Assembly: GCF_009828065.1 (NCBI RefSeq)
Contig: NZ_WTYK01000010.1
Location: 1 to 64,000 of the forward strand
DNA length: 64,000 bases
Origin: Croceibacterium soli
Lineage (GTDB): Bacteria > Pseudomonadota > Alphaproteobacteria > Sphingomonadales > Sphingomonadaceae
Direction of reading: 5' to 3'
A program made the translations under genes and the position numbers. Positions within the stretch are counted from its first letter, which is position 1, and every line of letters begins with the position of its first letter. Positions 17,000 through 26,911 of the stretch are shown in pieces. The notes beneath the pieces are model-generated. The model did no database searches, was not told the origin of the DNA, and saw only the letters and a list, made by a program, of their open reading frames with translations.

Positions 17000-17380
17000 A
17001 TGTTGACCGACCCTCAAATGCTTCAGTTCGCCATTGCGGTGGCGCGGATATTCGAGTTCGCCGGCATCGGAGCGATCGTCGTCGGAACGCTTGTGGCGCT
17101 TATCAAGTTCGGCCTGGCCGGCGTTGGGGCCCGCCGGGCCGACGGCGCCGAAGGCAAGTCCGAACTGTCGTCCGAATTCCGCAAGAACCTGGGCCGTTCG
17201 ATCCTGGTCGGGCTGGAGCTCCTCGTCGCGGCGGACATCATCCGCACCGTCTCGGTCGTGCCGACGTTGGAAAACGTGCTGGTGCTTGCGCTCATCGTGC
17301 TAATCCGCACGTTCCTGTCGATGAGCCTGGAAGTGGAGATCAACGGACGATGGCCCTGGCAAAGCAGCGGAAAAGGCTGA
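17000..17380 (+). CDS. DUF1622 membrane protein
   Basis: A 126-residue protein with three or four hydrophobic helices: IFEFAGIGAIVVGTLVALIKF, SILVGLELLVAADIIRTV and VLVLALIVLIRTFLSMSLEVEI. The RxxLGRSILVGLELLVAADIIRTV and LIRTFLSMSLEVE blocks are the family signature. Function unknown; it is a conserved inner-membrane protein in many bacteria. The first in-frame ATG near the family N-terminus is 17000. Followed by a DivK-like receiver gene 99 bp away on the same strand. Confidence 0.88.
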   Translation: MLTDPQMLQFAIAVARIFEFAGIGAIVVGTLVALIKFGLAGVGARRADGAEGKSELSSEFRKNLGRSILVGLELLVAADIIRTVSVVPTLENVLVLALIVLIRTFLSMSLEVEINGRWPWQSSGKG

Positions 17381-17479
17381 GCGTCCGCGCGGGGTTTCTC
17401 CAGACGGCCGCTGCGAGGGCCGGCGGAACGATGATTCCGCGCCGCGGGCACGCCAGCGCCTGACGAGCGTTCAGCAGCG

Positions 17480-17848
17480 ATGGGCCGCCGTATCCTCGTC
17501 GTGGAAGACGACCTTCTCAACCGGATGTTCTATTCCGCCGTGCTGGAAAGCGGCGGCTACGCGGTGGAGACGGTCGCCGACGGGGACCTCGCCATCGAGG
17601 CGGTAAGGAAGTTCTCGCCCGACCTGATCGTCATGGACATCCAGCTGCCCAATGTCTCCGGCCTCGATCTGATCGAAATCCTGCAAGCCGATCCCGAACT
17701 GAAAGCCATTCCGATCCTCGCCGTAACCGCGTTCGTGGGCAAGGGGGAGGAGCGTAGGATACGCCAAGCCGGAGCCAGCGGGTTTCTGGCCAAGCCGGTT
17801 TCCATCAAGCCCTTCCTCGCCGCGATCGAGGCGCTGCTGGCAGGGTAG
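17480..17848 (+). CDS. single-domain response regulator, DivK-like
   Basis: A 122-residue protein consisting only of a receiver domain. Acidic pocket VVEDD, phospho-acceptor Asp in IVMDIQLPNVSGL, switch Thr in AVTAF and invariant Lys in LAKPVS are all present. The MDIQLPxVSGL and AVTAFxxKGxExRI runs are close to DivK of Caulobacter, a cell-cycle phosphorelay component. It differs at the N-terminus (ILVVEDDLLNRMFYSAVLE), so it may be a paralogue rather than DivK itself. No kinase gene is adjacent. Confidence 0.9.
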   Translation: MGRRILVVEDDLLNRMFYSAVLESGGYAVETVADGDLAIEAVRKFSPDLIVMDIQLPNVSGLDLIEILQADPELKAIPILAVTAFVGKGEERRIRQAGASGFLAKPVSIKPFLAAIEALLAG

Positions 17849-17867
17849 GCAGCGCCGCGCGAGGGCG

Positions 17868-18107
17868 GGTCCTTCCGAAACGGGATTTCAGCCTGGCTTC
17901 GATCCCTCCTCAGGACCAACGGCGAGGAGTCGTCGTGACCAACGATAGTGGCTGCTCACCGTGGAATTCGTCATGCTGAACTTGTTTCAGCATCTATCGC
18001 TCCGACAGGACCGGGGTGCCCCACTCAGGCGCGGCCGGCCCCCCAATTGCCGATGAGCACTCTCCGCCCCAGCGGCCCCATGGACCCTGAAACGAGTTCA
18101 GGGTGAC
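17868..18107. repeat. repeat families F and C in a 322 bp gap
   Basis: The gap 17849-18170 between the receiver gene and fhs holds a half copy of family F (17868-17926) and one full family C element (17971-18107). The latter has arms TCATGCTGAACTTGTTTCAG and CTGAAACGAGTTCAGGGTGAC. Both flanking genes end here, so the region is a convergent intergenic space. No ORF or terminator stem with a T-run is seen. Confidence 0.75.
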
Positions 18108-18170
18108 GAAGGAAGGAGTATAGAATTGGCAGCGGCCCCGAAGCCAGTCCGGGGCCGCACAGTGTTGCGC

Positions 18171-19835
18171 TTAGAACAGGCCTTCGATCTGGCCGTTCTC
18201 GTCGAGGTAGATGCCTTCCGCGCTCGGCACCTTCGGCAGGCCGGGCATGGTCATGATGTCGCCGGCGATGGCGACGACGAAGCCGGCGCCCGCGGAGAGA
18301 CGCACTTCGCGGATGGCGATCTCGTGCCCGTCCGGCGCGCCGAGCTGGGTTGGGTCGGTCGAGAACGAGTACTGCGTCTTGGCCATGCAGACCGGGAAGT
18401 GGCCGTAACCCATCTCTTCCCACTGCTTCAGCTGGTTGCGCACCGCCGGGGAGATGCTCACGCTGCCGGCGCGGTAGATCTCGGTGGCGATCGTCTCGAT
18501 CTTCTGCGCCAGCGGCATTTCCGACGGATAGAGCTGCTTGAAGCCGGGCGCGCCCTTGTCGGCCTTCTCGGCCACGATGCGGGCGAGCTCTTCCGCACCG
18601 GCACCGCCATCGGCCCAGTGCTTGCAGATCACGGCGTCGGTGCCGTACTTCTTGGCCATCTCCTGGATCACCGCGATTTCCTCGTCGGTGTCGAGGAAGA
18701 AGTGGTTGATCGCCACGGTCGGGTTGATGCCGAACTTGTTGAGGTTCTCGATGTGGCGCTCGAGGTTGACGGCGCCCTTGCGGACGGCGTCGACGTTGGG
18801 CTCACCGAGATCCTTCTTGGCGATGCCGCCGTTCATCTTCAGCGCGCGGACGGTGGCGACGAGAACGATCGCGTCGGGCTTCAGGCCGGCGGCGCGGCAC
18901 TTGATGTCCATGAACTTCTCGGCGCCCAAATCCGCGCCGAAGCCGGCTTCGGTGACGACGTAATCGGCCATCTTCAGCGCGGTGGTCGTGGCGATCACCG
19001 AGTTGCAGCCGTGGGCGATGTTGGCGAACGGGCCGCCGTGGAGGAACGCCGGGTTGTTCTCCAGCGTCTGCACCAGGTTCGGCTGGATCGCGTCCTTCAG
19101 CAGCACGGTCATCGCGCTGTCGGCCTTCACGTCGCGGCAGAACACCGGCGTCTTGTCGCGGCGATAGCCGATGATGATGTCGCCGAGGCGCTTCTGCAGG
19201 TCCTCGAGGTCGGTCGCGAGGCACAGGATCGCCATGATCTCGGAAGCGACGGTGATGTCGAAGCCGGTCTCGCGCGGGAAGCCGTTGGATACGCCGCCGA
19301 GCGGGCCGACGATCTGGCGCAGGGCGCGGTCGTTCATGTCGAGCACGCGGCGCCACACGACGCGGCGCAGATCCAGCTCCAGCGCGTTGCCCCAGTAGAT
19401 GTGGTTGTCGATCATCGCGCTCAGCAGGTTGTGTGCGCTGGTGATGGCGTGGAAGTCACCCGTGAAGTGCAGGTTGATCTCGTCCATCGGCATGACCTGG
19501 CTCTTGCCGCCGCCGGCGCCGCCGCCCTTGACGCCGAAGCACGGGCCGAGGCTCGGCTCGCGCAGGCACAGCAGCGACTTCTTGCCGATCAGGTTGAGCG
19601 CATCGTGCAGGCCGACCGAGGTGGTGGTCTTGCCTTCGCCGGCCGGGGTCGGGTTGATCGCGGTGACCAGGATCAGCTTGCCCTGCTTGCCGCCCTCGGG
19701 AAGCGCGTCACGGTCGATCTTCGCCTTGTACTTGCCGTAGGGGATCAGCGCCTCGTCCGGCACGCCGGCCTGGGCGGCGACTGCGGTGATCGGCTTCAGG
19801 GTTGCCTGGCGGGCGATTTCGATATCGGTGGGCAT
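18171..19835 (-). CDS. fhs: formate-tetrahydrofolate ligase
   Basis: Fhs makes 10-formyltetrahydrofolate from formate, ATP and tetrahydrofolate, feeding purine and formyl-Met synthesis. It is 554 residues, full length. ATP-binding loop [14 protein letters not shown] near residue 65, then [29 protein letters not shown], and NINxH-type NPTVAINHF. Start ATG 19835 has GAGG eight bases upstream. Single gene, convergent with the preceding receiver gene. One-carbon metabolism partners folP and fmt lie elsewhere in the window. Confidence 0.97.
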   Translation of the reverse strand: MPTDIEIARQATLKPITAVAAQAGVPDEALIPYGKYKAKIDRDALPEGGKQGKLILVTAINPTPAGEGKTTTSVGLHDALNLIGKKSLLCLREPSLGPCFGVKGGGAGGGKSQVMPMDEINLHFTGDFHAITSAHNLLSAMIDNHIYWGNALELDLRRVVWRRVLDMNDRALRQIVGPLGGVSNGFPRETGFDITVASEIMAILCLATDLEDLQKRLGDIIIGYRRDKTPVFCRDVKADSAMTVLLKDAIQPNLVQTLENNPAFLHGGPFANIAHGCNSVIATTTALKMADYVVTEAGFGADLGAEKFMDIKCRAAGLKPDAIVLVATVRALKMNGGIAKKDLGEPNVDAVRKGAVNLERHIENLNKFGINPTVAINHFFLDTDEEIAVIQEMAKKYGTDAVICKHWADGGAGAEELARIVAEKADKGAPGFKQLYPSEMPLAQKIETIATEIYRAGSVSISPAVRNQLKQWEEMGYGHFPVCMAKTQYSFSTDPTQLGAPDGHEIAIREVRLSAGAGFVVAIAGDIMTMPGLPKVPSAEGIYLDENGQIEGLF

Positions 19836-20074
19836 CGGCGGTCCTCTTCCTTGGCGCTCGGGAGCGAAGTTTCACTTACGCGAAAATTTCGCGAATCTGA
19901 AATTGTAAGCAGGCCATACAGTTTTGCAGGGGCAAATCTCAAGGGTGATTCTGGCAGCAGCGTCTAGAGCGGCCGTGGACTGTTCGCCAGCCGGGGTTGT
20001 GCGGCAGGCGGTGCGCCGATAGGTTCGCGCTTCGTTCCTGCGGCTTCGTCCGCTTTCGAGGTGCCGTTCAGTCC

Positions 20075-21442
20075 ATGGATCCCGTTGCAGTCTTCCTTTT
20101 CGTCTTTGCTCTCGCTCTCGGTGCGTTCCTCGGGTGGTTCCTCGGCTCGCGACCAGTGGCCGACTGGAAGGCCCGCCACAGCCAGCGCGACGGGGAGGCG
20201 CGGGAGCACGAGGCGGCGTTCCGCAAGGCGGTAGCGGAACTCGGGGAAGCACGCATCGAACTGGCCACGCACAAGGCCAACGCGGAGAACTTCGACAAGC
20301 AGATCAAGCAGCTGAACGAAGCGCGCGAGCACTTGCTGGCGCAGTTCAAGGCCGCCGGCGGCGAAGTGCTGTCGAAGGCGCAGGAGGAATTTCTCAAGAC
20401 CGCTGCCGAGCGCTTCGGCAATGCCGAACGCGCGAACAAGGAAGCGGTCCGTTCGCTGCTGGAGCCGGTCAACCAGCGGCTCAAGAGCTATGAGGAGCAG
20501 GTCGCCGCGCTCGAAGCCAAGCGCGTCGATTCGTTCGGCCAGCTGACCGGCCTGATCGAGAACATGCGGGCGGGGCAGGAAGCGATCCGCATGGAAGCGG
20601 CGCGGCTCGGCAATTCGCTGACCAATGCGCCGAAGGCTCGCGGCCGCTGGGGCGAGCGGGCGCTGCAGAACGTGCTCGAGCAGTGCGGCCTGTCGGAACA
20701 CACCGATTTCCACCTGGAGCGGTCGATCGACACCGACGAAGGGCGCCTGCGCCCCGACGCGATCATCAACGTGCCCGGGCAGAAGAAGCTGGTGATCGAC
20801 GCCAAAGTCTCGCTCAACGCCTACCAGCAGGCTTTCGAGGCCGACAACGACGAAGCCCGCTCCAGGGCGCTCGACGCGCATGCGAAGTCGATGCGCAATC
20901 ACGTCCAGCAGCTCAGCGCCAAGAGCTACCAGAGCCAGTTCGAGGATACGCCGGATTACGTGATCATGTTCGTGCCGGGCGAGCACTTCGTCGCCGCTGC
21001 GCTGGAGCATGATCCGGCGCTGTGGGACTTCGCCTTCGAGCGGCGGGTTCTGCTGGCGACGCCGACCAATCTCGTCGCCATCTGCCGCACCGTGGCGCAA
21101 GTCTGGCGGCAGGACGGGCTCGCGCGGGAAGCGCAGGAGATCGGCCGCATGGGCGCCGAGCTCTACGATCGGCTGGCCGTCGCCGCCGAGCATCTCAAGC
21201 GGGTCGGGGGCGGGCTGGAGTCCGCCGTGAACAACTACAATAAGTTCGTCGGCAGCTTCGAGCGTAACGTACTCTCTTCCGGCAAGCGCCTGGCGGAGAA
21301 GGGGGTTGAGATCGGCCGGCGGGAAATCGAGGAGGTACCCCTTGTCGAAAGCGCCCCGCGCTATACTGGTAGCGATGTAGAGGAACCCGCAGCGGCGAGA
21401 CTGGTTGAGGGCACTCGGGAGGAGGCCAGCGCACGCGCATGA
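20075..21442 (+). CDS. rmuC: RmuC-like nuclease domain protein
   Basis: RmuC proteins limit recombination at inverted repeats and have a PD-(D/E)XK-like nuclease core. The 455-residue product has one N-terminal membrane helix (VAVFLFVFALALGAFLGWFLGS) and a coiled coil to about residue 190. The core is RGRWGERALQNVLEQCGL, RPDAIINVPGQKKLVIDAKVSLNAYQQAFE (D and DxK of the active site) and DYVIMFVPGEHF. Start ATG 20075 opens the membrane helix. It overlaps the next gene by four bases (ATGA). Given how many inverted repeats this genome carries, its role is worth noting. Confidence 0.93.
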   Translation: MDPVAVFLFVFALALGAFLGWFLGSRPVADWKARHSQRDGEAREHEAAFRKAVAELGEARIELATHKANAENFDKQIKQLNEAREHLLAQFKAAGGEVLSKAQEEFLKTAAERFGNAERANKEAVRSLLEPVNQRLKSYEEQVAALEAKRVDSFGQLTGLIENMRAGQEAIRMEAARLGNSLTNAPKARGRWGERALQNVLEQCGLSEHTDFHLERSIDTDEGRLRPDAIINVPGQKKLVIDAKVSLNAYQQAFEADNDEARSRALDAHAKSMRNHVQQLSAKSYQSQFEDTPDYVIMFVPGEHFVAAALEHDPALWDFAFERRVLLATPTNLVAICRTVAQVWRQDGLAREAQEIGRMGAELYDRLAVAAEHLKRVGGGLESAVNNYNKFVGSFERNVLSSGKRLAEKGVEIGRREIEEVPLVESAPRYTGSDVEEPAAARLVEGTREEASARA

Positions 21443-22158
21443 CGAGACGAGATTGGTCCCTGGCTGCGGCCCTGCCGCTGGTCCTGCTGCTGCAGTCGTG
21501 CGAGCGGCAGGAAGCGCCGGCGGACGAACTCGTGGAATCGGCCGAGCAGTTCGTCGGGACCAAGAAGAGCGAACCGAAGCCGCTCGCCAACGGACCTTAT
21601 GCCCCGCGCGACACCTGCGGCGATCTCGAAGGCGCCGATGCGTTCCGCCAGAGCCTGGCCGAGGCGGTTCGCCTGCGGGATGCGGACGCGCTCGTCGCGC
21701 TGGCGGCGGAGGACATCAAGCTCGACTTCGGCGGCGGAACCGGCCGCGCCGAGCTGCGCAAGCGGCTGACTAGCGGCGAGTGGAACCTGTGGCAGGAGCT
21801 CGACGAGCTGCTGGCGCTCGGCTGCGCGGCCAACAAGCAGGGCGGGATCACGATCCCGTGGTATTTCGAGCAGGCGATCCCCGGCGTCGACCCGATGGCG
21901 GGCATGATCGTCACCGGCGAAGACGTGCCGCTGCGCGAAGCGCCGGAGGACGGCGGAGCCGCGGCGAGCGCGTTATCGTGGGGCGTCGTCGAGATCAGCA
22001 ACTTCCGGCCGGAGGCGCCTTACCAGCAGGTGAAGACCACAGACGGCAGCCAGGGCTTCATCGCCACCGACAAGCTGCGCAGCCTGATCGACTATCGCCT
22101 GTCCGCAACCAGCCGCAACGGCAAATGGAGCATCGTCAGCTTCGTTGCCGGCGACTGA
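21439..22158 (+). CDS. lipoprotein with SH3-like C-terminal region
   Basis: A 239-residue protein with a lipoprotein signal peptide: MTRRDWSLAAALPLVLLLQSC, lipobox LQSC. The middle is helical (GADAFRQSLAEAVRLRDADALVAL). The end reads GMIVTGEDVPLREAP, then YQQVKTTDGSQGFIATDKLRSL, which is how bacterial SH3 domains look. It is translationally coupled to rmuC (ATGA). Membrane-anchored periplasmic protein of unknown function; the SH3-like part may bind peptidoglycan. Confidence 0.82.
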   Translation: MTRRDWSLAAALPLVLLLQSCERQEAPADELVESAEQFVGTKKSEPKPLANGPYAPRDTCGDLEGADAFRQSLAEAVRLRDADALVALAAEDIKLDFGGGTGRAELRKRLTSGEWNLWQELDELLALGCAANKQGGITIPWYFEQAIPGVDPMAGMIVTGEDVPLREAPEDGGAAASALSWGVVEISNFRPEAPYQQVKTTDGSQGFIATDKLRSLIDYRLSATSRNGKWSIVSFVAGD

Positions 22159-22160
22159 TG

Positions 22161-22380
22161 GTCGTCGTCCCGGACTTGATCCGGGACTGCTGCCGGCCGA
22201 GTCCTACCAAGAGGCCAGCGGTCCCTGGTCAGGCCCGGGACGACGTTGAGGTGGGGATGGCGTTGTAGTGGGGCGACGTTGAAGTGGGGATGGTCGTCGT
22301 CCCGGACCTGATCCGGGACCGCTGGCGGCCAGGTCCGGCCAGGAGGCCAGCGGTCCCGGGGTCAGGCCCGGGACGACGTT
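22161..22380. repeat. two inverted-pair repeats, family B
   Basis: Two elements in tandem: 22161-22247 and 22293-22380. Each has a left arm GTCGTCGTCCCGGACxTGATCCGGGAC and a right arm of the type GTCAGGCCCGGGACGACGTT. The second right arm runs into the TAA stop of the methyltransferase gene (22381-22379). Another copy is at 32148. They fill the 220 bp gap between convergent genes. Confidence 0.8.
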
Positions 22381-23182
22381 AGCTTTCGAGCGTCGCGAGC
22401 ACTTCGTAGGACAGCACAGCGGCGGCCACTGCGGCGTTGAGGCTGTCGGCCCGCCCGCGCATCGGCATCGTCACGCGCAAGTCGCAGGACGCCTCGTATT
22501 CCTCCGGCAACCCGCGCGACTCGTTGCCGACCAGGATGAAGCACGGTGCGCGGTAGGCAGCGCCGCGATAGGGCACGGCATCGCGCAGGGAGGCGGCGAC
22601 GAGCTGTGCCTGCTCGCCGGTGCGCAGCCAGGCGATGAACGCGTCCCACGGCGCCTGGGCGATGCGCTGGGTGAACACCGCGCCCATGCTCGCGCGGACG
22701 GCCTCCGCGGAGAACGGATCGGCGCAATCGTCGATCAGGATTAGGCCGCCGGCGCCCACGGCGTCGCCGGTGCGCAGCATCGTCCCCAAGTTTCCGGGAT
22801 CGCGCAGCGCCTGCGCCACCAGCCAGATCGGCGCAGCGGAGCGGTCGATCTGGGCGAGGGCGGTGTCGAACTCCTCAAACACGCCGATCACCGCCTGCGG
22901 ATTGTCCTTGCCGGTGATCTTGGAAAGGATGTCCGGCGCGGTCTCGACGATCTCGCCGCCGGCGGCTTCGACGTCGTCGATCAGCGCGGACAGCAGCGGA
23001 TGATCGTCGCGCTCATCCGCCATCACCAGCATTTCGGGCAGGCGCCCGCTCTCGCGCGCGTCGGTCAGCAGCCGCAGCCCTTCGGCCAGGAACTTGCCCT
23101 CGCGCCGCCGGTGCTTCTTGTCGCGCAGCGCACGGAGGGATTTGACGGTCGGGTTGGAGAAGCCGGTGATTGTGCGGCGCAC
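22379..23182 (-). CDS. TrmH/SpoU-family RNA 2'-O-methyltransferase
   Basis: A 267-residue SPOUT methyltransferase. N-terminal substrate-binding part (SNPTVKSLRALRDKKHRRREGKFLAEG) is followed by the knotted domain with motif 1 ALRDPGNLGTMLRTGDAVGA, motif 2 ILVGNESRGLPEEY and motif 3 MPMRGRADSLNAAVAAAVLSYE. It should methylate a ribose in rRNA or tRNA; the target is not clear from sequence. Start is GTG 23182, which follows the HPr stop by six bases. Last gene of the PTS/HprK/ChvGI run. Confidence 0.92.
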   Translation of the reverse strand: MRRTITGFSNPTVKSLRALRDKKHRRREGKFLAEGLRLLTDARESGRLPEMLVMADERDDHPLLSALIDDVEAAGGEIVETAPDILSKITGKDNPQAVIGVFEEFDTALAQIDRSAAPIWLVAQALRDPGNLGTMLRTGDAVGAGGLILIDDCADPFSAEAVRASMGAVFTQRIAQAPWDAFIAWLRTGEQAQLVAASLRDAVPYRGAAYRAPCFILVGNESRGLPEEYEASCDLRVTMPMRGRADSLNAAVAAAVLSYEVLATLES

Positions 23183-23188
23183 GGAGGA

Positions 23189-23464
23189 TCAATCCTCGCC
23201 GAAGCCGCTGACCACCAGCGCGACCAGCTCCGCCAGCCGCGATTCGGCCTGCTCACCTTCCGCTTCGATCTCGATCGTGTCGCCCTTGGCCGCGCCCAGC
23301 ATCATCAGGCCGAGGATGGAACTGCCAAGCGCCGAGTTGCCGTCCTTGCGGACGCGCACCGTCGTTCCCTCCATCGCCGCCGCCGCGCCGACGAAGCGCG
23401 CGCTGGCCCGCGCGTGCAAGCCGCGCTTGTTGACGATCTTTACCACCTGGCTCGCTGCAGCCAC
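23189..23464 (-). CDS. ptsH: HPr-family phosphocarrier protein (NPr-like)
   Basis: HPr carries phosphate from enzyme I to EIIA. The 91-residue form begins at GTG 23464, eight bases after GGGAG, and fits the family length; a GTG at 23491 would add nine residues. His17 in NKRGLHARASA is the phospho-acceptor. Ser49 in GSSILGLMMLGA is the regulatory site for HPr kinase, whose gene hprK lies upstream in the same cluster. No sugar permease is present, so this is a regulatory PTS branch. Confidence 0.93.
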   Translation of the reverse strand: MAAASQVVKIVNKRGLHARASARFVGAAAAMEGTTVRVRKDGNSALGSSILGLMMLGAAKGDTIEIEAEGEQAESRLAELVALVVSGFGED

Positions 23465-23493
23465 GCCCTGCTCTCCCAGACTTCCCGGCACGC

Positions 23494-23898
23494 TTATGCG
23501 TCTTGTCCGAGAAATTCCGATGCGACGGTGATGTAGTTGCGCCCGGCTTCCCGCGCCGCGGTAACCGCCGAGCGCAAGTCCATCTCCTTGCGGGCACCCG
23601 CCAAGCGGATCAGCATCGGCAGGTTGATCCCGGCGATAACTTCGGTCTTGCCGGTCTTAAGCAGAGATATCGCCAGGTTGGACGGCGTGCCGCCGAACAG
23701 GTCGGTCAGCAGCACCGCGCCGGAGCCGGTATCGACACGCTTGATCGCGCTGGCGATCTCGCGCCGACGCGCTTCCATGTCGTCGTTGGGGCCAATGCAG
23801 ACGGTCGCGACGTCGGGCTGTTCGCCGACGACGTGCTCCATCGCATGCACGAATTCCTCGGCCAACCGGCCGTGGGTCACCAGGATCATTCCGATCAT
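23494..23898 (-). CDS. PTS EIIA component, mannose-family type
   Basis: A 134-residue EIIA(Man)-fold protein. The start MIGMILVTHGRLAEEF places the phospho-histidine (His9) in the standard VTHG motif. The TDLFGGTPSNLAISLL segment closes the fold. It has no IIB/IIC partners, so it likely works as a regulatory phosphate sink (PtsM/ManX of alphaproteobacteria). Start ATG 23898, with ATG 23889 possible. It lies between rapZ and ptsH. Confidence 0.93.
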   Translation of the reverse strand: MIGMILVTHGRLAEEFVHAMEHVVGEQPDVATVCIGPNDDMEARRREIASAIKRVDTGSGAVLLTDLFGGTPSNLAISLLKTGKTEVIAGINLPMLIRLAGARKEMDLRSAVTAAREAGRNYITVASEFLGQDA

Positions 23899-23971
23899 TC
23901 GGTCAGATAACTCTCGAAGCGCTTTCCCGCGACCCGTCTTCGCGGACAAGGACGCGGCCCATATCGCGATT

Positions 23972-24892
23972 TCATTGCCGATGCGACCCCTCAATCAATT
24001 CGGCCGTCCGTGACTTCAGATTGCGGTGAAGCACGGTCGGCGAAAAGCCCGCCTCTCTGAGCGCTGCCGCCATCCGTTCCGCAATAAAGACAGAACGATG
24101 TCTGCCGCCTGTACAACCGAAGGCGATGTTGACGTAGCTCTTACCCTGGGCGGCATAGCGCGGGAGCAGGTCCAGCAGCAGGTCGCGAATCCGTTCGAAG
24201 CTCGCCGCGAAGCCTTCGTCCTTCTGGATATGCGCGCCGACCGGCTCGTCCAGGCCGCTGTAGTCGCGCAGCTCCGGATCCCAGTGCGGATTGTCGAGGA
24301 AGCGCATGTCGAACACCAGGTCCGCGGCCGGCGGGACCCCGCGGGCGAAACCGAAGCTCAGCACGGTAACGGTCATCGGCTCCTGCGAAGCCCCGGCGAA
24401 GTGCTGGCGGATGACCTGCTGCAGTTCCTTCGGGCTGAACAGCGTGGTGTCGATCAGCACGTCCGCCCAGCGGCGCAGCGGCGCCACGAGGTCTCGTTCC
24501 GCCGAGATGCCGACGTCGACCGGCACGTCGTGCGCCAGGTGATGGCGCCGGCGGGTTTCGTCGAACCGCCGCCGCAGCTCCGCGTCGGAGCAATCGAGGA
24601 ACAGCGTCGAGAGCTCCAGGTCGGGCCGCGCGTCGAGCTGCTTCACCCGTTCGATGATCGCACCCGGCGCGAAACCGCGCGTGCGCGAATCGAAGCCGAT
24701 CGCCAAAGGCGGCGCTCCGCTGTCACGCTCCCCCTCGCGCCCGATCAGGCGCGGGAGCAGGCGGATCGGGAAGTTGTCGATCGCTTCCCAGCCGAGATCC
24801 TCCAGCTCGTGCAGAGCGGTGGTCTTGCCGGCGCCGAGCATTCCGGTGACCAGCAGGATGCGTTGGCGCTCGAGGAGGGATTCGCTGGACAT
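23972..24892 (-). CDS. rapZ: RNase adapter / P-loop NTPase RapZ
   Basis: RapZ is a nucleotide- and amino-sugar-responsive adapter; in enterobacteria it directs RNase E to small RNAs of glucosamine synthesis. At 306 residues it has Walker A in VTGMLGAGKTTALHELEDLGW, the FGFxxG-type SFGFARGVP segment, and a C-terminal domain with NIAFGCTGGRHRSVFIAERMA. Start ATG 24892. It sits in the conserved hprK-rapZ-EIIA-HPr order of alphaproteobacteria. Confidence 0.95.
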   Translation of the reverse strand: MSSESLLERQRILLVTGMLGAGKTTALHELEDLGWEAIDNFPIRLLPRLIGREGERDSGAPPLAIGFDSRTRGFAPGAIIERVKQLDARPDLELSTLFLDCSDAELRRRFDETRRRHHLAHDVPVDVGISAERDLVAPLRRWADVLIDTTLFSPKELQQVIRQHFAGASQEPMTVTVLSFGFARGVPPAADLVFDMRFLDNPHWDPELRDYSGLDEPVGAHIQKDEGFAASFERIRDLLLDLLPRYAAQGKSYVNIAFGCTGGRHRSVFIAERMAAALREAGFSPTVLHRNLKSRTAELIEGSHRQ

Positions 24893-24932
24893 TGCGCGAT
24901 CTCTGCGCGCTCCCCCAACAAATGTGAAGGGG

Positions 24933-25349
24933 TCAGTCCAGACCGTGCAGTTTCAGGGCAAACTCGGCCCGCAGCGGCAGCAAGGGGCTTTCGGGGTAGA
25001 GCCCGACCAGCGGGAGCGAATGGCCGCAAACCTCGGTGCGCTCAGCCTGCTCCAGATAGCGCGGGGCATCGGGATCGAACCGGATCACGATGGCGAGAGG
25101 AGCGGAGCAGGTCGGAAGGCTGGCCAGGCCGACGTTGCGGATCTCGATCAGCCCGGCGATGTTCGGCGGCGGGAGCGCCCAAAGCCGACCACCGCGGCTT
25201 TCCAGCGTCACCGCGTCGTCCCCCACCAGCACCGCGCCCCGGTCGATAAGGGCGAGCGCCAGGCTGGACTTGCCGCTGCCGGGCTCTCCCTCGATCAGGA
25301 CGCCGCGACCGGCGATCGCGACGCAGCTGATGTTGGCCAGCGTGGTCAT
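24933..25349 (-). CDS. hprK: HPr kinase/phosphorylase, short alphaproteobacterial form
   Basis: HprK phosphorylates and dephosphorylates a Ser on HPr. The product is only 138 residues: it has the Walker A GEPGSGKSS (residues 21-29), VLVGDDAVTLE, and the kinase core, but not the N-terminal domain of the firmicute enzyme. Short HprKs of this kind are usual in alphaproteobacteria and are not a truncation. Start ATG 25349 overlaps the chvG stop as ATGA, so it is coupled to the sensor kinase gene. Confidence 0.92.
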   Translation of the reverse strand: MTTLANISCVAIAGRGVLIEGEPGSGKSSLALALIDRGAVLVGDDAVTLESRGGRLWALPPPNIAGLIEIRNVGLASLPTCSAPLAIVIRFDPDAPRYLEQAERTEVCGHSLPLVGLYPESPLLPLRAEFALKLHGLD

Positions 25350-26911
25350 GCTGCTGGCAAGGTCAGCACGAGGCATGCGCCGGTGCTGCCGTTCCCGTTG
25401 TCATGCACTGTCAGCGTCCCGTCGTGCGCTTCGGCGATCGTCCGCCCGATCGCCAGGCCGAGCCCGCTGTGGTCGCCGAAGTCCTCCGCCTCGGGCCGCA
25501 GCGAATGGAACCGGGCGAAGACCTTCTCGCGCGATTCGGCCGGAATGCCCGGTCCCTCGTCGCACACAGAGGTTTCGACATGCTCGCCGCGCCGCGCGAC
25601 GCACACGGTGATCGTGCCTCCCGGCGGCGAGAACGAGACGGCGTTGTTGAGCAGGTTCTCGATCACCCGTTCGAGCCGCAGCGGCACGCCGAGGACCAGG
25701 GTCGAGCTGCCTTCGCGCAGCAGGTCGATCCGGCAGTCGCCGTTCTCCCCCCGGGCTTCGCGCCGGTCGACCACGTTCTCCACCAGCCGGGCCATGTCTA
25801 CCGATTCGAAAGTGGCGCGGCTCAGCTCGGCATCGATGCGGCTGGCTTCGGAAATCTCGCTGACCAGCCTGTCGATCCGCCGGACATCGTGCGCGGCAAC
25901 CTGGATGAGCTGGTTGCGCAGCTCCGGATCGTCCACTTTGCCGAGCGAATCGACGGCACTGCGCAAGCTCGCCAGCGGGTTCTTGATCTCGTGCGCGACG
26001 TCGGCGGCGAAGCTTTCCACCGCGTCGATCCGATGGCGCAGCGCGCCGGTCATGTCGGCCACGGCGCGGGCGAGCAGGCCGATCTCGTCCTGCCGCTCCG
26101 GCAGCCGTGGCACTTCGACCTCGCGCTCCCGGCCCAGCCTCACGCGGATCGCGGCGCGGGCCAGGCTGCGAAGCGGGGTGACGATCGTCCGCGCCAGATA
26201 AAGCGAGAGCAGGATCGAGGTGAGCAGCGCCAGGCCCAGGGCCATGCCGAGGGTGGTACGCGCCTCGCGCACCTTTTCGGTGATGTCGACCGCGTTGCGG
26301 GTCGTCAGCAGAGTCGCGCCGACCAGGCCGACCGGCGCGGCGGCGTTGATCACCGGCGTTCCGTCGGGCGCGTCGCGCAGCTGGATCTGGGTGAGGCCTT
26401 CCTCGCGGGCGCGCCGCAGTTCGGGCCAGGCGTCGGAGTTCGGCGTTTCGGGCTCGACGTAATCGGGAATCGGATCGGCGCCGACGATTGTGTTCACCGC
26501 GCGGTCGAGCCAGCGCGCGAAACGTTCGGACCTGGTCTCGTCGCCGACTTTGTCGAACTTGAACGCGGGCTGGTCCAGCGCGAAGCTGTCGGCCCACAGG
26601 TTGCCTTCGGCATCGAACATGCGCAGGCGCATCTTCTGCTCCTTGCCGATCTGCGTGAGCACGGCCTCCTGCCGTTCGCGTGTCGCGCCGGCGAGCGCTT
26701 CGGCGGTGATCTGCGCTTCGATCCGCGCCAGCTTGTAGCGTTCGGAGAGCAGCTGCTTGCGGTAGGAATCGAGATAGAAGATGCCGCCGCCGAGCAGCGC
26801 CAGCGGCAGGATGTTGACCGCCAGGATGCGCGAGGTGAGCGAGAAGCGGCTCGACCAGCGCAGCGGATCGGGCCGGAAGTCGCGGCGACTGCCCGCGTCG
26901 TCCTCAGCCAT
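25346..26911 (-). CDS. chvG: sensor histidine kinase ChvG/ExoS type
   Basis: A 521-residue inner-membrane kinase. Two membrane spans (about 33-50 and 230-250) flank a periplasmic sensor. A HAMP linker follows, then the H-box [22 protein letters not shown]-box [14 protein letters not shown], and G-boxes DEGPGIP and SGLGLAIG. ChvG/ExoS kinases respond to acid and envelope signals; here the order chvI-chvG-hprK matches the conserved cluster. Start ATG 26911 overlaps chvI by eight bases. Confidence 0.94.
   Translation of the reverse strand: MAEDDAGSRRDFRPDPLRWSSRFSLTSRILAVNILPLALLGGGIFYLDSYRKQLLSERYKLARIEAQITAEALAGATRERQEAVLTQIGKEQKMRLRMFDAEGNLWADSFALDQPAFKFDKVGDETRSERFARWLDRAVNTIVGADPIPDYVEPETPNSDAWPELRRAREEGLTQIQLRDAPDGTPVINAAAPVGLVGATLLTTRNAVDITEKVREARTTLGMALGLALLTSILLSLYLARTIVTPLRSLARAAIRVRLGREREVEVPRLPERQDEIGLLARAVADMTGALRHRIDAVESFAADVAHEIKNPLASLRSAVDSLGKVDDPELRNQLIQVAAHDVRRIDRLVSEISEASRIDAELSRATFESVDMARLVENVVDRREARGENGDCRIDLLREGSSTLVLGVPLRLERVIENLLNNAVSFSPPGGTITVCVARRGEHVETSVCDEGPGIPAESREKVFARFHSLRPEAEDFGDHSGLGLAIGRTIAEAHDGTLTVHDNGNGSTGACLVLTLPAA

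Noticed and set aside
24933-25349. hprK as a truncated pseudogene (138 residues)
   Set aside because: Short HprKs lacking the N-terminal domain are normal in alphaproteobacteria, and the Walker A motif and GDD are intact.
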